From Sipunculus nudus (Eukaryota > Annelida > Sipuncula > Golfingiida > Sipunculidae), in contig CM049315.1 of assembly GCA_026874595.1 (NCBI GenBank), positions 70,877,916 through 70,941,915 of the forward strand: 64,000 bases of DNA, written 5' to 3'. The notes under the pieces were generated by a model. That model worked only from the letters and a program-made list of their open reading frames with translations. It ran no database searches and was not told the origin of the DNA. Within the stretch, counting starts at the first letter, position 1, and each line of letters opens with the position of its first letter. This document shows, in pieces, positions 33,086 to 45,046 of this stretch. A program made the position numbers and the translations under genes.

Positions 33086-36000
33086 CAGCTAAAAATTACG
33101 CTCTTTACACAGCGTTTAAATATAGGCCTAGTGCCTATATCGTAAGCGCTGTTTGTTATGACCTCGTATCCTGAATTGTTACACCAGAGGGGACACTGTA
33201 TTTTTGTCCAATCAGGTGAGACCTTGCGCTGGAAGACACTGCCAAGCGAGGAATACACGGAGCCAATCATGTTCATTTCGTTTTGATTGACAGCTCATCG
33301 CCACAGGCTCAGAGAGAATTGCCCCAGACATGGTTTGCTTATAGTCCCCGGGATACATCGATTTAATTGCAAAATTTTATCGTTAATCCTAGGTTTATTT
33401 CCTGTTGAAGTATACTTTGGGACATTAGAAAGTGGCAGTCTTAAATTGCACCGACGGAAGTTCTGCCCTGCAGCTCAAAAAAAGCCAACCCCTACCCCTC
33501 TATCGGTGATTTGCCACAATCATGCCATGAAACCTTCGGATCTGAATATTTCTGGAATGTCTTGGTAGAATTGGATAATCTTGGTATCAAGTTGTATGTT
33601 TTCAAGCAAGGCCGACATGATAAGCATGATTTTACGACCACCTGAGGTCAAAATCAAGGCCAAAGGTCAAGGTCAAGGTCACTTTGAGGCCCTAAAAGCA
33701 AATGATATCCTATTTTTGCACGGAATCTTTATATATATTATTATTTTGTCACAATCTCACAGTTTCAGTGGAATCAATGGAAGATTGATTAATTAAGGTT
33801 CCCATAAAGAAGTTCTTATGGAAAGTATGATAACTTATTTCAAGGTCAAGCTCGTCAGTTACACGAAATAAATAGGGTTAGGTTGATCCATTGTATGGTA
33901 ATACAGACGAGTTTGAGTACACCTATCTGATTAATTAACAGATGATTCTCTTAATCACTTGCGGAATGTACATACACTTTTAAATATTCGAAACCAGTTT
34001 CCAAATATAATTTAAGTCTTCTTATTCTCGGGCTTCTCAAACAGTACCAGCTAACGTTTTGAAGACAATGAACAAGTACTTTTGTGCCCTTTTTGGGATT
34101 AAGTGCCAAGCCAAGATATGAACCGTTTATGGCACACACTTCTTCCAAACAAGAGTCCGCAGAAAAAAGCAAACCCTGTCTAAGCTCAGTTCCTTTGACC
34201 TCGCAACCACCCCCCCCCCCCCCCCCCCCCGCCTCTATATCCTTGAGCATAATATCTCCAGGGTCAAACTTTATAACCATATCTCGGCAAATGCGCACAA
34301 GGCTCATGTAAATGAATGGGACCTCTGAAACATGGTTGGATGAAGGAGGAAATTTCATCCCTAAATTGTTTGATGGAGAGCTAGTTCCGGATAACCTGTT
34401 TCATGAGGAAAATGAGACAGAGGATGATGACATGAGCAATACTGATAATTATGAAGAAGACAGTGAGAGTGACAATGGGAGCAGTGTTCAAATCAGAGAA
34501 TATATAATCTCACTTAACGTGATAATTATTTAGGCTAATAAGCTTACTTCATGCACATATCAATATTCAATTTAGTTTAAATTGTATACAAAAAATAAGA
34601 TCCAAATTTGAATTTTTGAAATTATTAACATAAATTTTAAGTCATTATCTTAAATTTCGCAAAATTTCGACCAAGGCACAATTTTTTTTCCCTTTAAACA
34701 CTGTTGATTTAATTTTTAACAGCATATACATATGAAGATTGAATCTTTTAATACCTGAAATATCAAAGGAATTGATTAAAAATTTCGAAGAAATGATTAA
34801 GAAAAGAATATTTTTTTCAATTAACACAGACCATGTCAACTGTTTTTTTTATATCAACCTCACCCAGTACATTTATTTATACAGCCCTGTGTTATGTAAC
34901 CTGATCCAGGCATCTGCCCTAGCTCCACATAGATGGGCTTCCACTCTGCCCTATAACCCCCCCCCCCCCCCCCCGGATGATGTGTCACCTCGATGAATAT
35001 TGTAATTTTCTATACTTGATTCATTCTTGTTCCATAATTTTGCTACATTTTAGATAATGAATTGTATTACAAGATGTTAAAATGATTAAAGTGAACATTT
35101 AATTTTGTCCAAAAAGTGATGAATTGCTACTATATTGTGGATGTTTATAAGATGAGGATTTCCTTATATCAGAACAGTAAAAACCTTTGAATATTTTTTT
35201 TCACCAGCCCTATTCAGTCGCCTGCATGTCACCCTTGTTGACCTTTCAGGCTAATTATACACGCTTTCAGCAGGGAATACTGGGCAGCTAACTCGCTCTT
35301 GACAGGCCACATCTGACCCCAGGTGCACACCCCCCCCCCCCCCAGTAGTTGTTTTGTCAACAACATATCGATATATAATTATAATTTTTTATTGGTTTAT
35401 TATAACAACTTTAAAGAAATAAATGGAAAATATGCATTGTTCATGTACATTCCATGAAGTTGGAAACCTTCAGCATTATCTTCTTCAAGCGTATCCCTAC
35501 TTTTAATAGTGTGTAACATTCATCCAAGCAATTTCTTGGCATTAGCCACATCCTGTTTTACACAGCAGTTCATCAGGTAAGCGCTTATGAGATCAGGTTC
35601 CCCCTACAGTTGCATTTTACTATTTTGATATGTTCAGGTGCTGCTGGTTGTGTAACCCTGATAGTCAAAGGAGCAATGGGAAATAATTTCAAACCCCACA
35701 CCTCCGGGGGATGTTATTGCCACACAATGCTTGGACCTGATGGTATTTGTTAGGAGATCCAGGAGATGGATCTATTTGACATCTGTCAGGATAAGCCGCT
35801 GATAAGGACTCTGGAAATCCATCTGAATTCTTACCCCGGATGCATTCTTGACACGTTTAAAAATCACAGTCAGTGGTCGATTCAGATAGGTAGCAGTGAT
35901 ATGCTTTGCAGAAGAGAAGGTCAGAGTAAACATTTTTGATGAAAATGCAAAAGGAAATGCAGAATGCCAAATCTACACGACAGCTTTAAAAAAAACTTTA

Positions 36001-37210
36001 TTTCTACTACTTAACAGCCAATCTGTTGTTGCAGAGGTTGCTGATGCATTTATGTCACACAGACACTATGCTGATACCACAGGTAAAACGATGTAGTTTA
36101 AACCTTTTTATGATAACATCAAAACGGAAAATTTGTGTGCCTACATGGAAGAGTAATCAGATTTTGACCACATGAAATAACTTCTCCGTCTGCATTCTTT
36201 AGGTAGATGCAATACCACCTGATGCCCACATGGCATTGACAAAGTTCAGTCTCCCATAGTCATCGCATATATCATCAGGCCTAAGCATTGTGATGCACAT
36301 TTTGTGTTGGTGGAAGTCGAAGAACTTTACCTTTAGAAGTTGACACTCTGGGTTTTGTGTTGGTGGCAGTGGAAGAACATATCCAGTAGAAGTTGAGACT
36401 CTAGGTTGAAATTTTAGAAATTCGGTCAGATGAGAGGTGTGGGGGGGGGGGGGGTTCTATATCATAACTGGAGCTTTCTTGATCTACATGCTTATTATTC
36501 TAAGATTTTAGGTAATTTGGAGACATGGAGTTAGCAGCTGGCGTTTTTGTGTGCTGCATACTGTGTGTCCTTGAGCGGGTATCACATCCACTTACAAGCA
36601 CATAAATTTGATATTTTGTGAAGGCTTCTTTAGTGTAGTTATACAAAATGACTATTTTACTGTTACCTTGAATAGGTTACCTGTGATGTCAGCATGGTGT
36701 GTGTAACTTAAATAAATCAGAACAATCTGCAAGAAATTTTTTGAACTTTAGTCAAGAAATATGCCGTCCTATTTAGCAGTCGGCATCTCCTTCTACATGC
36801 TCAATAGAGATACTTGCTTTGACCATCTCTTCTGCAATGGATCTCACTCAACCTGTCAGAATCAGCCGCGTATATAGACGCTAGGGTTTTTAAGCTTATC
36901 ATGTATGCTTCGGGGGAACGGCTTCCATCTTCACTTTGTCCTTTGTCTCTCAGGGTTACACAAAAAGCAGTACCTGAATATTTCAAAATAATTAATTGCA
37001 ACTGTAGGGGTTATGTGATAAAATAAACATGTACTTATCCCAAGGAAGAGTTGTAGATACTTCACCAGTATGTTACCAATACGGATAATGATGATAATGT
37101 GTGTAGTAATGATGATGAAGAAGATACAGATGATATTTTAAATGATGAATAGGTTAACAACTTCAAAGGTTGTAGATATACATGTATATTAAATGATGGA
37201 CTTATATCAA
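33086..37210. other. Unique centre of the foldback-like element; no recognised gene
   Basis: About 4.1 kb. Open frames: 33,951-34,358 (minus, 135 codons, includes a G-run from a C21 tract), 34,312-34,533 (plus, 73 codons, acidic: ENETEDDDMSNTDNYEEDSESDN), and about 37,070-37,153 (plus, acidic, ending at a stop). None shows a transposase catalytic motif that I can name. Four C/G runs of 14 or more bases (34,210; 34,957; 35,330; 36,441) and a 54-bp duplication near 36,295-36,405. It may hold a much decayed transposase or captured sequence. Confidence 0.45.
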
Positions 37211-38256
37211 ATTATTCATCACAGGTATTGTTACAAGCACGTATCAAGTTTGCTTTCAATGTTTTGTGCCATGTTAACCAAATAATGGTGATGGGCATAT
37301 TCCTATCAAGTTGGCCTTGACCTTGATGCATGGTTTGTACCTTTTCTGACCCCAGGAGGACCATCGAATCAATGGGCATTCTGATGTTAGCTAGAAGTTG
37401 CACCTTAAATGTTACTTTGTTGCAAATACTTGCCATAGCATCGACAGTACTGGTGTTTTTCAATAAAACCTGTCCTTGACCTTGATGCATGATATGATCC
37501 TTTCCTGGCCTTAAAACTACCACCAAAAGATTGAGCAATCTAAATTTATATGGAAATGAACTATGAATGTTCTTCCATGTTACGTTCCTGCAAAACACAT
37601 GCTACGTCATGACGATAATTACTTTTTTCTTCGAAATTTGATTTTGACCTTGACCTTCATGTACCTTTCCTGACCTTTGAAGTACCATACCACCAAATGC
37701 ATGGGCAATCCACAGTTAGTTAGAATTGACAATTTAAAATGCATTTCTATGTCATTTTCAGGCAAAAACATGCCATCTTATGGCGATTGATGCTTTTTCT
37801 CTTCCAAGTTTGACCTTGACCTTACAGCATGATATATATCATTTTGACTTAAGACGTATCACCAAATTAATGGGCAGCCTAATGTCAAAGGGAAATCATA
37901 CTTGAGGTATGTTTTTATAACATTTGATTGAAACAAATACAATATCATAGCGATTTTGGCTTTTTATCTGCAAAATTTGAAATTGACCTTTACCTTACAC
38001 CGGAAGTGTACCATTTATGACCTCAGAAGTGTCACCAAATGAACGGGCATCCTAATATTAGATGGAAATGACACGTTTAATGTGTTTCTATGTCATTTAA
38101 TTATGGAATTATGGCTATATAAATATTTCACCCCTTATAATGTCGGCCATCTTCGATTTGGGGCGAAAATGACACTTTGCCATGGGTGGAATCGGGTGGG
38201 ATTTTATTTGTGCACTAAGGCATCATCAAGGAACCCATTTCAGGTGAGAAACCTTT
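37211..38256. repeat. Right arm of the foldback-like element: about five ~170-bp subrepeats, inverted
   Basis: 'ACCACCAAATG-ATGGGCA' and variants recur near 37,360, 37,520, 37,688, 37,857 and 38,031 with 'TTGACCTTGACCTT' in each unit, the reverse complement of the left-arm units. It is shorter than the left arm by about two units. Confidence 0.85.
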
Positions 38257-38348
38257 AGTCAATGAACGATTTTTATCAATTCAGGTTGGACAAAAATGTT
38301 ATCAAAGGTTTCTCACCTGAAATGGGTTCATTGATGTCAAATTTATGG

Positions 38349-38556
38349 CATTGCATTTTTACTGCTCTCGTAGGATCTACACGAGATATATACACCGAAT
38401 CAAGTATTCAAACTCACTGACAACACACGTGTATATTTCTGTTGGCTTGAGAAGTAAAAATGGTTGGGTTTTCTACTTCATGTTTTTAATTTTTACTGGT
38501 CCTGACACTCATTGTATCGAGTGTTATTAATAAAAGAATCCGCAAAGGACTTCCGG
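38349..38556. repeat. Segmental duplication copy 2, right part
   Basis: Continues the alignment with copy 1 (21,861-22,080): 'GGCATT-CATTTTT', 'ACACCGAATCAAGTATTC', 'AACACAC-TGTGTATATTTCT', 'ATGGTTGGGTTTTC' and 'ATCGAGT'. Ends where the L1/Tx1-type LINE begins. Confidence 0.75.
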
Positions 38557-38559
38557 TTG

Positions 38560-39500
38560 CATGACCGAGTAGGGTAGACGTGCGCAAGTGGGCTCCGCTG
38601 AAAATTTAATCATTTTGGATATACCGGACGAATCATGCCGCCCAAAAGCAGTACGAAATCAAAGACCAGGGACAAAGGTACTGAACCAAGCATGGAATAA
38701 TTTTTGCAGCTTAAAGGAAAGATGAAACCGTGGAAACAGAAACCTTAACCGACACTACCGAACCCTGTGACGTGAAAGGTGTGGTTAAACAGGCCATGGG
38801 CAATATGAAAACGTGGATGAAAGGAATACAAAAAGAACTCTCAGAACAGATAAGTGACATTGACACTTAATTAACTAACTCACTCGAAAAATTGAACGAT
38901 AAAAACAATAAATTAAAAGACAGAGTCACTGATTTTGAAAAATCTGCAGAAAAAATAAGTGAGACTGTAGATGAAAACACATAAAAAAATAAACAAAGCT
39001 CAGTGACAAGTGAGGCACTGAGAAAAGGGCTTCCGAGTTTAAAAGAAGTAAATACAGAAAAGGACAAGAAAATAGAAGAACTGTAAGCAAAACTAGATGA
39101 TGAACTGAACAAACAAGAACGATATATACGAGAATGGAACGTGAGAGGGGGTTGGACTGAAAGAACATTCATGGAAAGATAATTGTAGAGAATCGGTGGC
39201 TGAAATAATAACAGGAAATAAACTGTTGGGTGATATAACAGAGCATGAGGTGTTGGAGAAAAAAAAAGTGGCCCACAGAGCGGGTAAAAAAGGTGAATAG
39301 CCACGACACATTTTATGCAGGTAACACAGCAGGACGGACAGAAACAATACTCTCTTTTTGGCCAAGAAAGCCATTCAAGGTGCAGATTTAAGATTCGTTG
39401 AAGATCTAACCGCAAAATACTACAAGTTGAAACAAAAGGCAAAACAACCATGCTTTCGGCATACAACGCAGGTTCAAAGGTCCGTTTTTGGCACAGTTAA
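38560..39500 (+). pseudogene. L1/Tx1-type LINE 5' end and ORF1, broken
   Basis: An ATG at 38,636 opens MPPKSSTKSKTRDKG, a basic start, then stops. Further on, shifting frames give a coiled-coil region (about 38,880-39,110: KLNDKNNKLKDRVTDFEKS, KDKKIEEL) followed by ERYIREWNVRG, then EIITGNKLLGD and KKVAHRAGKKG with PRHI (about 39,270-39,310). Coiled coil, then an RRM-like part ending in xxHRxGxxxxxxPRxI, is the layout of L1/Tx1 ORF1 proteins, which trimerise and bind the element's RNA. Many stops and shifts. The abrupt start at duplicated sequence suggests the true 5' end near 38,560. ORF2 does not follow. Confidence 0.65.
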
Positions 39501-40685
39501 CAATTCATAGACGGGAAACCTGTGAAATCAACAATGGTTGACGTGGAAATATAATCTTTGTATTTGACTGTTGAAACACGTAACAGGGAATGCTTATTAG
39601 CTCGTGTACACATGTGATGTGTTACATAACCGGTCAGCAGTGTAACGGTACTTGAAAAGACCACGTCAGTCAGGGGGCCGTCAATCGTCCCGCCACGAAT
39701 TTCCCCATCCTGACAACAGAGGCAATTTAGTCGAACTTGATACGCTTGCCCATAAATCATCAGATTTTACCGAGACTAATCGTGCTGTATGATAACTACC
39801 TTAAGACAGCAACTAGCCTGCATGAGCTTCCGAAGAGAGCGTCAGCCGAACTGCACCGGGGACGTTTGTATTTGTGTTTTATATAGACTTTTTTTCTGTT
39901 TCAATGTATTTTATGTCATTGTTGATTGTTATTTCCTTGTATACAAGCCATAAGATTCATTTTGACCTATCATTATCAAGTACCTGTGAATAGCAGCATA
40001 CTGGTGAACAATGCCAATGGTTATTTATACCACAGGCACCTGTCACTAATCACAAGTAAACTTAAGTCATTAATAACATATTTCCTATAGAAGGCCGGTT
40101 CTGGGGAGTGTCTCAGTATACATATAATGAAGAAGGTACCTAACTTTATCTGGCACAGACTAGGGCGCGCCTGTTTCAACTGCTTTATTTTCACTGATAT
40201 TTCGAAAAACGGAGCAAAAATCCGTGTTCGACACAAAGAGCAGCACCTTATTTTCCGGATGACCCCACAAATGTGTTTATAGGCACGTCGCAACTACGTC
40301 TAATCGGCTTGATTTCTCACAAAAATAAACGGAAGACATGATTTCCTTCCAACCATGAGAGATCGCACTTCCGGTAAATGCGTAACAGAAGGGACTTTAA
40401 AAAACTGAGAAATCGCTGAGGGTTGGAGAATGACCGGCCAGCGTCGACTTGAGCAGAAAGCTTATTGTCTGGCACGGGATTAGACGAAAAAACGATACAT
40501 GTTTTAATTCATAAGCGACAACAACATTTATCCGTTAAAAACACCAATGGTTGAAGGAGCGCGGTCATCTGGTATTCTTCAAAAATACTCCCCGGTCATT
40601 CTCTAGCATTATTTAAGTGGGGATTTAGACTCTCTCGGTAATAACATCAACAACCGCATAGAGAGCTATATTTAAACATTAAAAA
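39501..40685. other. No recognised gene
   Basis: Minus-strand frames of 87 (39,497-39,760) and 90 codons (40,021-40,293) have no domain I can name. A 13-bp inverted match, GGAGAATGACCGG (about 40,425) and CCGGTCATTCTC (about 40,592), brackets about 165 bp and may mark a small inverted-repeat element. Confidence 0.35.
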
Positions 40686-42445
40686 TGTTCATTAAATCGA
40701 ATTTTCATTTAGATGGAGCAGTTCAGGGACTAATTAGTTACATAAAGTCAATGGAAAACTATGTTGACAAAAGTGAATTTGATGCCTTTAAAAAAAATGT
40801 TTAGATACAAGAAATGTAAACCATTTACATATACAGATAGCTCAGGTGTGCACCAAACAGGCGATTCTTTACATTAATCAGGAACTGGATAAATTACAAT
40901 AACATACTTTATCAGTAAATTTAATAGATGATTTTGAGGAAACAGATAAAAGCAATCTCAGTTACAAGGTTAATGAAGCTGCAAATCTCTGCACTTGTAG
41001 ACCTTGGTGCCTATATAGATTACCTTGTCAGCATATTTTCAAACTAAGGAGCCAAAATAACATGACAGAATTTATTCCAGAACTTATACCAGAGAGATGG
41101 TGGAAACACAATTCTAACCTAGAAACATATCATAAACAAGACTCGCCCATTTTCGATTCAGAATTTGAATTTTTTTACGAATTTGAAGACCCAATAAAAA
41201 GAGAAAATCCTTAAGGCAAAATAAAAAAAAATTTAAAAGCATTAAAGATAATTAAAGATATAGCTTTATTCTCATCAACATGTGTTAAAAAAGATTCAAA
41301 ATTGGAAATATTAGAACCACATTTGCATGATTTGGCAATTGAATTAAGTTTTCCTGACTTCTGAGAAACCGAAAGAAGTGTACAGATCAGAAAATATAGA
41401 AATTATGGGGATACCTTTAAATTGACAGATATGGATCATAACTGCCTATCCAAATCAATGAAGTGTGGATCTAATTAGGCATATATAGACGAACTTTCAG
41501 ACTTGACTGAACATAAAATAAGAGACAGTGAAGGGAAATCCCAAGACCAATAAGAAAACATTAAAATAACTAAAGCAGGCTTTAATCAAAATACATGCAT
41601 CGATGAACTTCGTGATACCTTAACCCTTAAAAATATATATTAGGCGTAGGGGTTGTCGGAAAGGAAATAAAAAATCTTTTACAGTATTTTCAGGGAAGAA
41701 TGTAAATTGTAATCCAAATGAAAAAAAAGAAAATCAAATTCCATCATCTGGGTTTCTTCTAAAAAATTATCATTTGGAGATAGAAATATTCTTTTAGGTA
41801 AACGAAATTGGGTGACAGATGCACATTTTAATGCAGCTCAGTCTCTTTTGAAAAAAAAAACAGTATCCACACATTAACGGTTTTCAGAGTCCTCTTCTGG
41901 CACAAAACAGATCATTCAAACAGGTATCTGATAATATGATTCAGATTTTAAACTGTGGTAGATTTAACCATTGGGTTACTATTTCAACATTAAATTGTCC
42001 ACCTTATCATGTTAACTTGTAGAACTCATTTGATCAGGATATCCAAGAAGACCTTTTAGAAATGTGCTATCATAAAGACATCTGCTCCAGAATTCACCAT
42101 CTCATCCAAATCAGTTATGATACAGGAAGGCAGCAGTGACTGTGGTCTCTTTGCGATTGCCTTCGCAAAGTCTTTAGCAGACGGATTAGATCCTAATGTA
42201 TGTACTTTTAATCAAAATTTGCTACGCAGTCATTTATACTCATGTTAAGCAAATTGTAAAGTAGCCCCATTCCCCAACAGCAACGTAAATGTGAAAAAGT
42301 CAGAAGAAAGAGTCAAATCCGTCGAGATTTTTTTGTGTATGTACACAGTGGTATATGAATGAAAGATTTTACAAGTATCCATCTGGTAACATGGTACAGT
42401 GTAATGGTTGTTTAGATTGGTACCACATGTAAAAAGATAAGAGAA
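40686..42445 (+). pseudogene. SWIM zinc finger + Ulp1-like (C48) protease + PHD finger protein, transposon-type, broken
   Basis: Three domains read in order across shifted frames. (1) 40,686-41,210: helical region then a SWIM zinc finger, C-x-C at 40,990-40,998 and C-x-H at 41,026-41,034, followed by ERWWKH. (2) 41,800-42,245: a C48/Ulp1-type cysteine protease: FNHWVTIS with catalytic His (41,969), then IQEGSSDCGLFAIAFA with oxyanion Gln (42,123) and nucleophile Cys (42,141), and RSHLY. (3) 42,280-42,430: KSEERVKSVEIF then a PHD half, VQCNGCLDWYH (42,400), ending at a stop. SWIM fingers accompany Mutator-like transposases, and Ulp1-type proteases occur in some transposons; the trio looks transposon-derived. 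No DDE domain is visible upstream. At least six stops or shifts. Confidence 0.7.
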
Positions 42446-43216
42446 CAATTACTTCACAGATTTTGAGATACCATATTATTGTAGTTATAGATGCAAAATC
42501 CCAAACTTTTAATTATTATTCACTTTAACTAAATTTTTAAAATAAAGAATAATATGAAGTATAATTACATGCATATATGAATATTTGAATTATAAGTCAT
42601 ATTAAATTCTTTTGTTAAATTTCAGATTTATTAAATATTAGCAAGTTGGTCCATTAATTTAGGTACTCAATCATCAGTTATTACCTTTGCTAAATCATCA
42701 GTTAATATTTTGACATTATTTATGTCTTGTTCCATTGATATTTGTGTGAATAAAGCTGTTGAATCATTTTTCTTTTTCGTTTTGTTTTTATTCTCTTATT
42801 TTGTCAGAATAGATGATGTATGTGTAGAATATGAATGAAGTGTGTATGGATATTTTTTTAAAGTTTCCTTGCTATTAATGTATGTACTGACCAGATAAAC
42901 AATATTGAATAAGTGTTTGTGTGCCTTTCAGAGAAATCAGATAAATTCTACATTGTTCATACTCAATACATCATATCCTAAAACTGAAAAAAAATCATTT
43001 TTTTATCCTTCCATGGACGTTATTATGAACGAAAGAGTATTTTCTGATGATCATATATGCGCAAATTATACCAAAACGAAATCAAAACCATCAAGTCCAA
43101 AATGAATTCAGGAAGGGGCCTTATCCCTGCGCCCCCCCCCCCCCCCCCCATCGTCGTAGGAATGACGGCCTTATTTATTTTATTATTACTAATACTATTT
43201 TCAATATATAATTACA
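42446..43216. other. No recognised gene; C18 run
   Basis: AT-rich, with AATAAAG at about 42,541 that could be the poly(A) signal of the preceding relic. A C18 run lies at 43,132-43,149. Confidence 0.4.
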
Positions 43217-43217
43217 A

Positions 43218-43312
<95 letters not shown>
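43217..43312. repeat. Compound (TCTG)n-(TC)n-(TA)n microsatellite
   Basis: The same three-part order as at 20,650-20,742. Frames through it on either strand are artefacts. Confidence 0.95.
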
Positions 43313-43315
<3 letters not shown>

Positions 43316-44163
43316 TGCTATAGCTTAAAAGTGTTTTAAATGTATGTATAGCTATGATGCTACTTCCTAGATTAGTTCTATAATAGGTCCCCAAATTATC
43401 AGTATGCATTTTCACGTTTCCAAGCCAGCCACTCCTCGTGTGGGCTGGTCACTCTGATACAACATCCTGATCGAGCAACATGACCTCGTTTTTTTGAAGA
43501 ATCAAAGGAGCGGTAGGTTTGATTTTATCACACCAATCAAAATTATACTAAGATATAATTATAATTTATCACATTCATTTCAGCAACGTGAAGCTTAGGT
43601 AGACACACACACACACACACATATATATATCAGAATCAGATTCTGGCATTTCAGAGCGGGCACAAGTGTCCACTGAGAGTAATGGGTTAACAGCGGGCCG
43701 TTGTACCCTGGGTGGACAGAGTGCAAATATTGAACATATACCTGCTTTTTCATGTAAAGAGTATATTCCCACCTGGTAATGTATAGTCCATGATATTAAT
43801 AGCTTATTTTTGCCAGATTTCCAGGTATCAAAGAAATGTATTTTATTAATTTGTGGATGTGTGTGTTGTTTCGTGTTTTGATATAATGTTCACCTCTAAT
43901 GATACCAGTATCCGCTTTTTCTTCAGCTTAGTCATCCGTTGACATTGCACAAAGTGAAATCGTTTGAAACTTCCAGGTTAATGGTACAAGTAAAGGTAGA
44001 AGTTGAAAGTAAAAGATGCACGATTATAGGTCCACTGGTTACGGCTTTTGCAATGCCAACTGAATGACGGACTCCAGCTCACATGACTTCAATCTGTGGG
44101 GCTAAAATGCAGTTTATTTAAATGATTTTAAATATACAAAATGTCATTGTTTAGGTCGCAGTA
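43313..44163. other. No recognised gene
   Basis: Contains (CA)n at about 43,600. No ORF with recognisable features. Confidence 0.4.
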
Positions 44164-45046
44164 GCTCTCTTTCACTTTAGTGGAGCAGACGCAGATGTTC
44201 GGCGTCTTTTCAAAATAGCCTCTCCAGCACGATTTTCAGCAGTTTCATTAGTGATTACTTCCATACCATAATCATGAGTCTGTGTTGGCTTGTCCTTAGC
44301 AACTGGTATCCTTAATTTGCGACGTGGCCTGGATACCAGAACCTGAAAAGGAAATCCCCATCAATAGTCTGGTGAAATCTTTTCCTCGTTCTCTGTCATG
44401 ATACCTGAAATGAAACATTTTCAAATGAATGGTCAGTTGTTTTCTATCTGGAAAAAAAGAAATGAAAAGTTATGTGGCTATTTCTTTCCTGTATACTATA
44501 CAAATAATACGTCTGTATTATATTCATGACCGATATAGTATTTAATTGTTGAAAGAGATATAAACCCTTCCAGTCCTTCATGTAATCCTAGTTAAAGATA
44601 CAAATGCTTGATTTTTACTTAAATTTTGCAATAAAAACAAAAATTGTATTATTAAAACAAAGCTTCAGGGCAAAACATGAATCAATTGTTGAGATTTTGT
44701 GTTCACTTTTATAATAAGGCAGTCACAAAAACCAATAATATTCCTTGAAAAAACATTACAGATAGACATTTACCAGGCACGCAGAGTAGCATGGTTGATA
44801 CATGGTAACACCAGACCTGTTTTCATGGTGAGAAATGCGTTTTTTAGAACTGCTTCACTGATGGTTGTATAGTAGTCAATAACAGTATGACAACACATGA
44901 TGTCACTCCTTTTCCGAGGACTCTTCAGCTTGGCACAGAGCTTAATGCACAGAACTTCTGATACATAAATAACCGAAGGTGACACCGCAGGATATCCTGG
45001 ACCAAGATAACTCCTGAAACTGAATGTTTTTCGGAACAATTTATGC
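44164..45046 (-). other. Two exon-like segments of an unrecognised gene
   Basis: On the minus strand, 45,029-44,770 is open with an acceptor-like TTCAGTTTCAG before it and reads SYLGPGYPAVSPSVIYVSEVLC ... KSPRKRSDIMCCHTVIDYYTTISEAVLKNAF. 44,343-44,164 follows an acceptor-like CCTTTTCAG and reads RPRRKLRIPV ... ENRAGEAILKRRRTSASAPLK to a stop. Both have codon-like composition, but the phases of the candidate donors (GTCTGG, GTAAAT) do not join the two frames as I read them. Unknown function; possibly a conserved host gene or a repeat-encoded protein. Confidence 0.3.

Larger units (their letters stand above)
31671..38348. mobile_element. ~6.7-kb foldback-like element with >1-kb tandem-repeat arms
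   Basis: The insertion is delimited by comparison with duplication copy 1, which lacks it. Its left arm (from about 31,719) and right arm (to about 38,256) are inverted copies of each other: both read, inward, 'AAAGGTTTCTCACCTGAAAT', 'CACAAATAAAA-CCCACCCGATTCCA', 'GGCAAAGTGTCATTTTC', 'AAGATGGCCG', 'GTGTCATTTCCATC' and 'TCATTTGGTGACACTTCTG'. Each arm is made of ~170-bp subrepeats. The right tip adds a second inverted 33-bp copy of the end (38,224-38,256 against 38,304-38,336), a terminal hairpin. Arms built of subrepeats around a unique centre are the layout of Drosophila Foldback elements; relationship by descent is not shown. Possible 3-bp target duplication (TGG). Confidence 0.8.

Noticed and set aside
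38867-39466. 199-codon minus-strand ORF, one of the longest in the window
   Set aside because: It is Ser/Phe/Leu-rich low-complexity reading antisense to the L1/Tx1-type ORF1 coiled coil (AG-rich codons read backwards), with no domain.
44770-45039. Single-exon gene starting with MFRKTFSF
   Set aside because: The first residues lie before a good splice acceptor, so the ATG is probably intronic; kept only as an exon-like segment.
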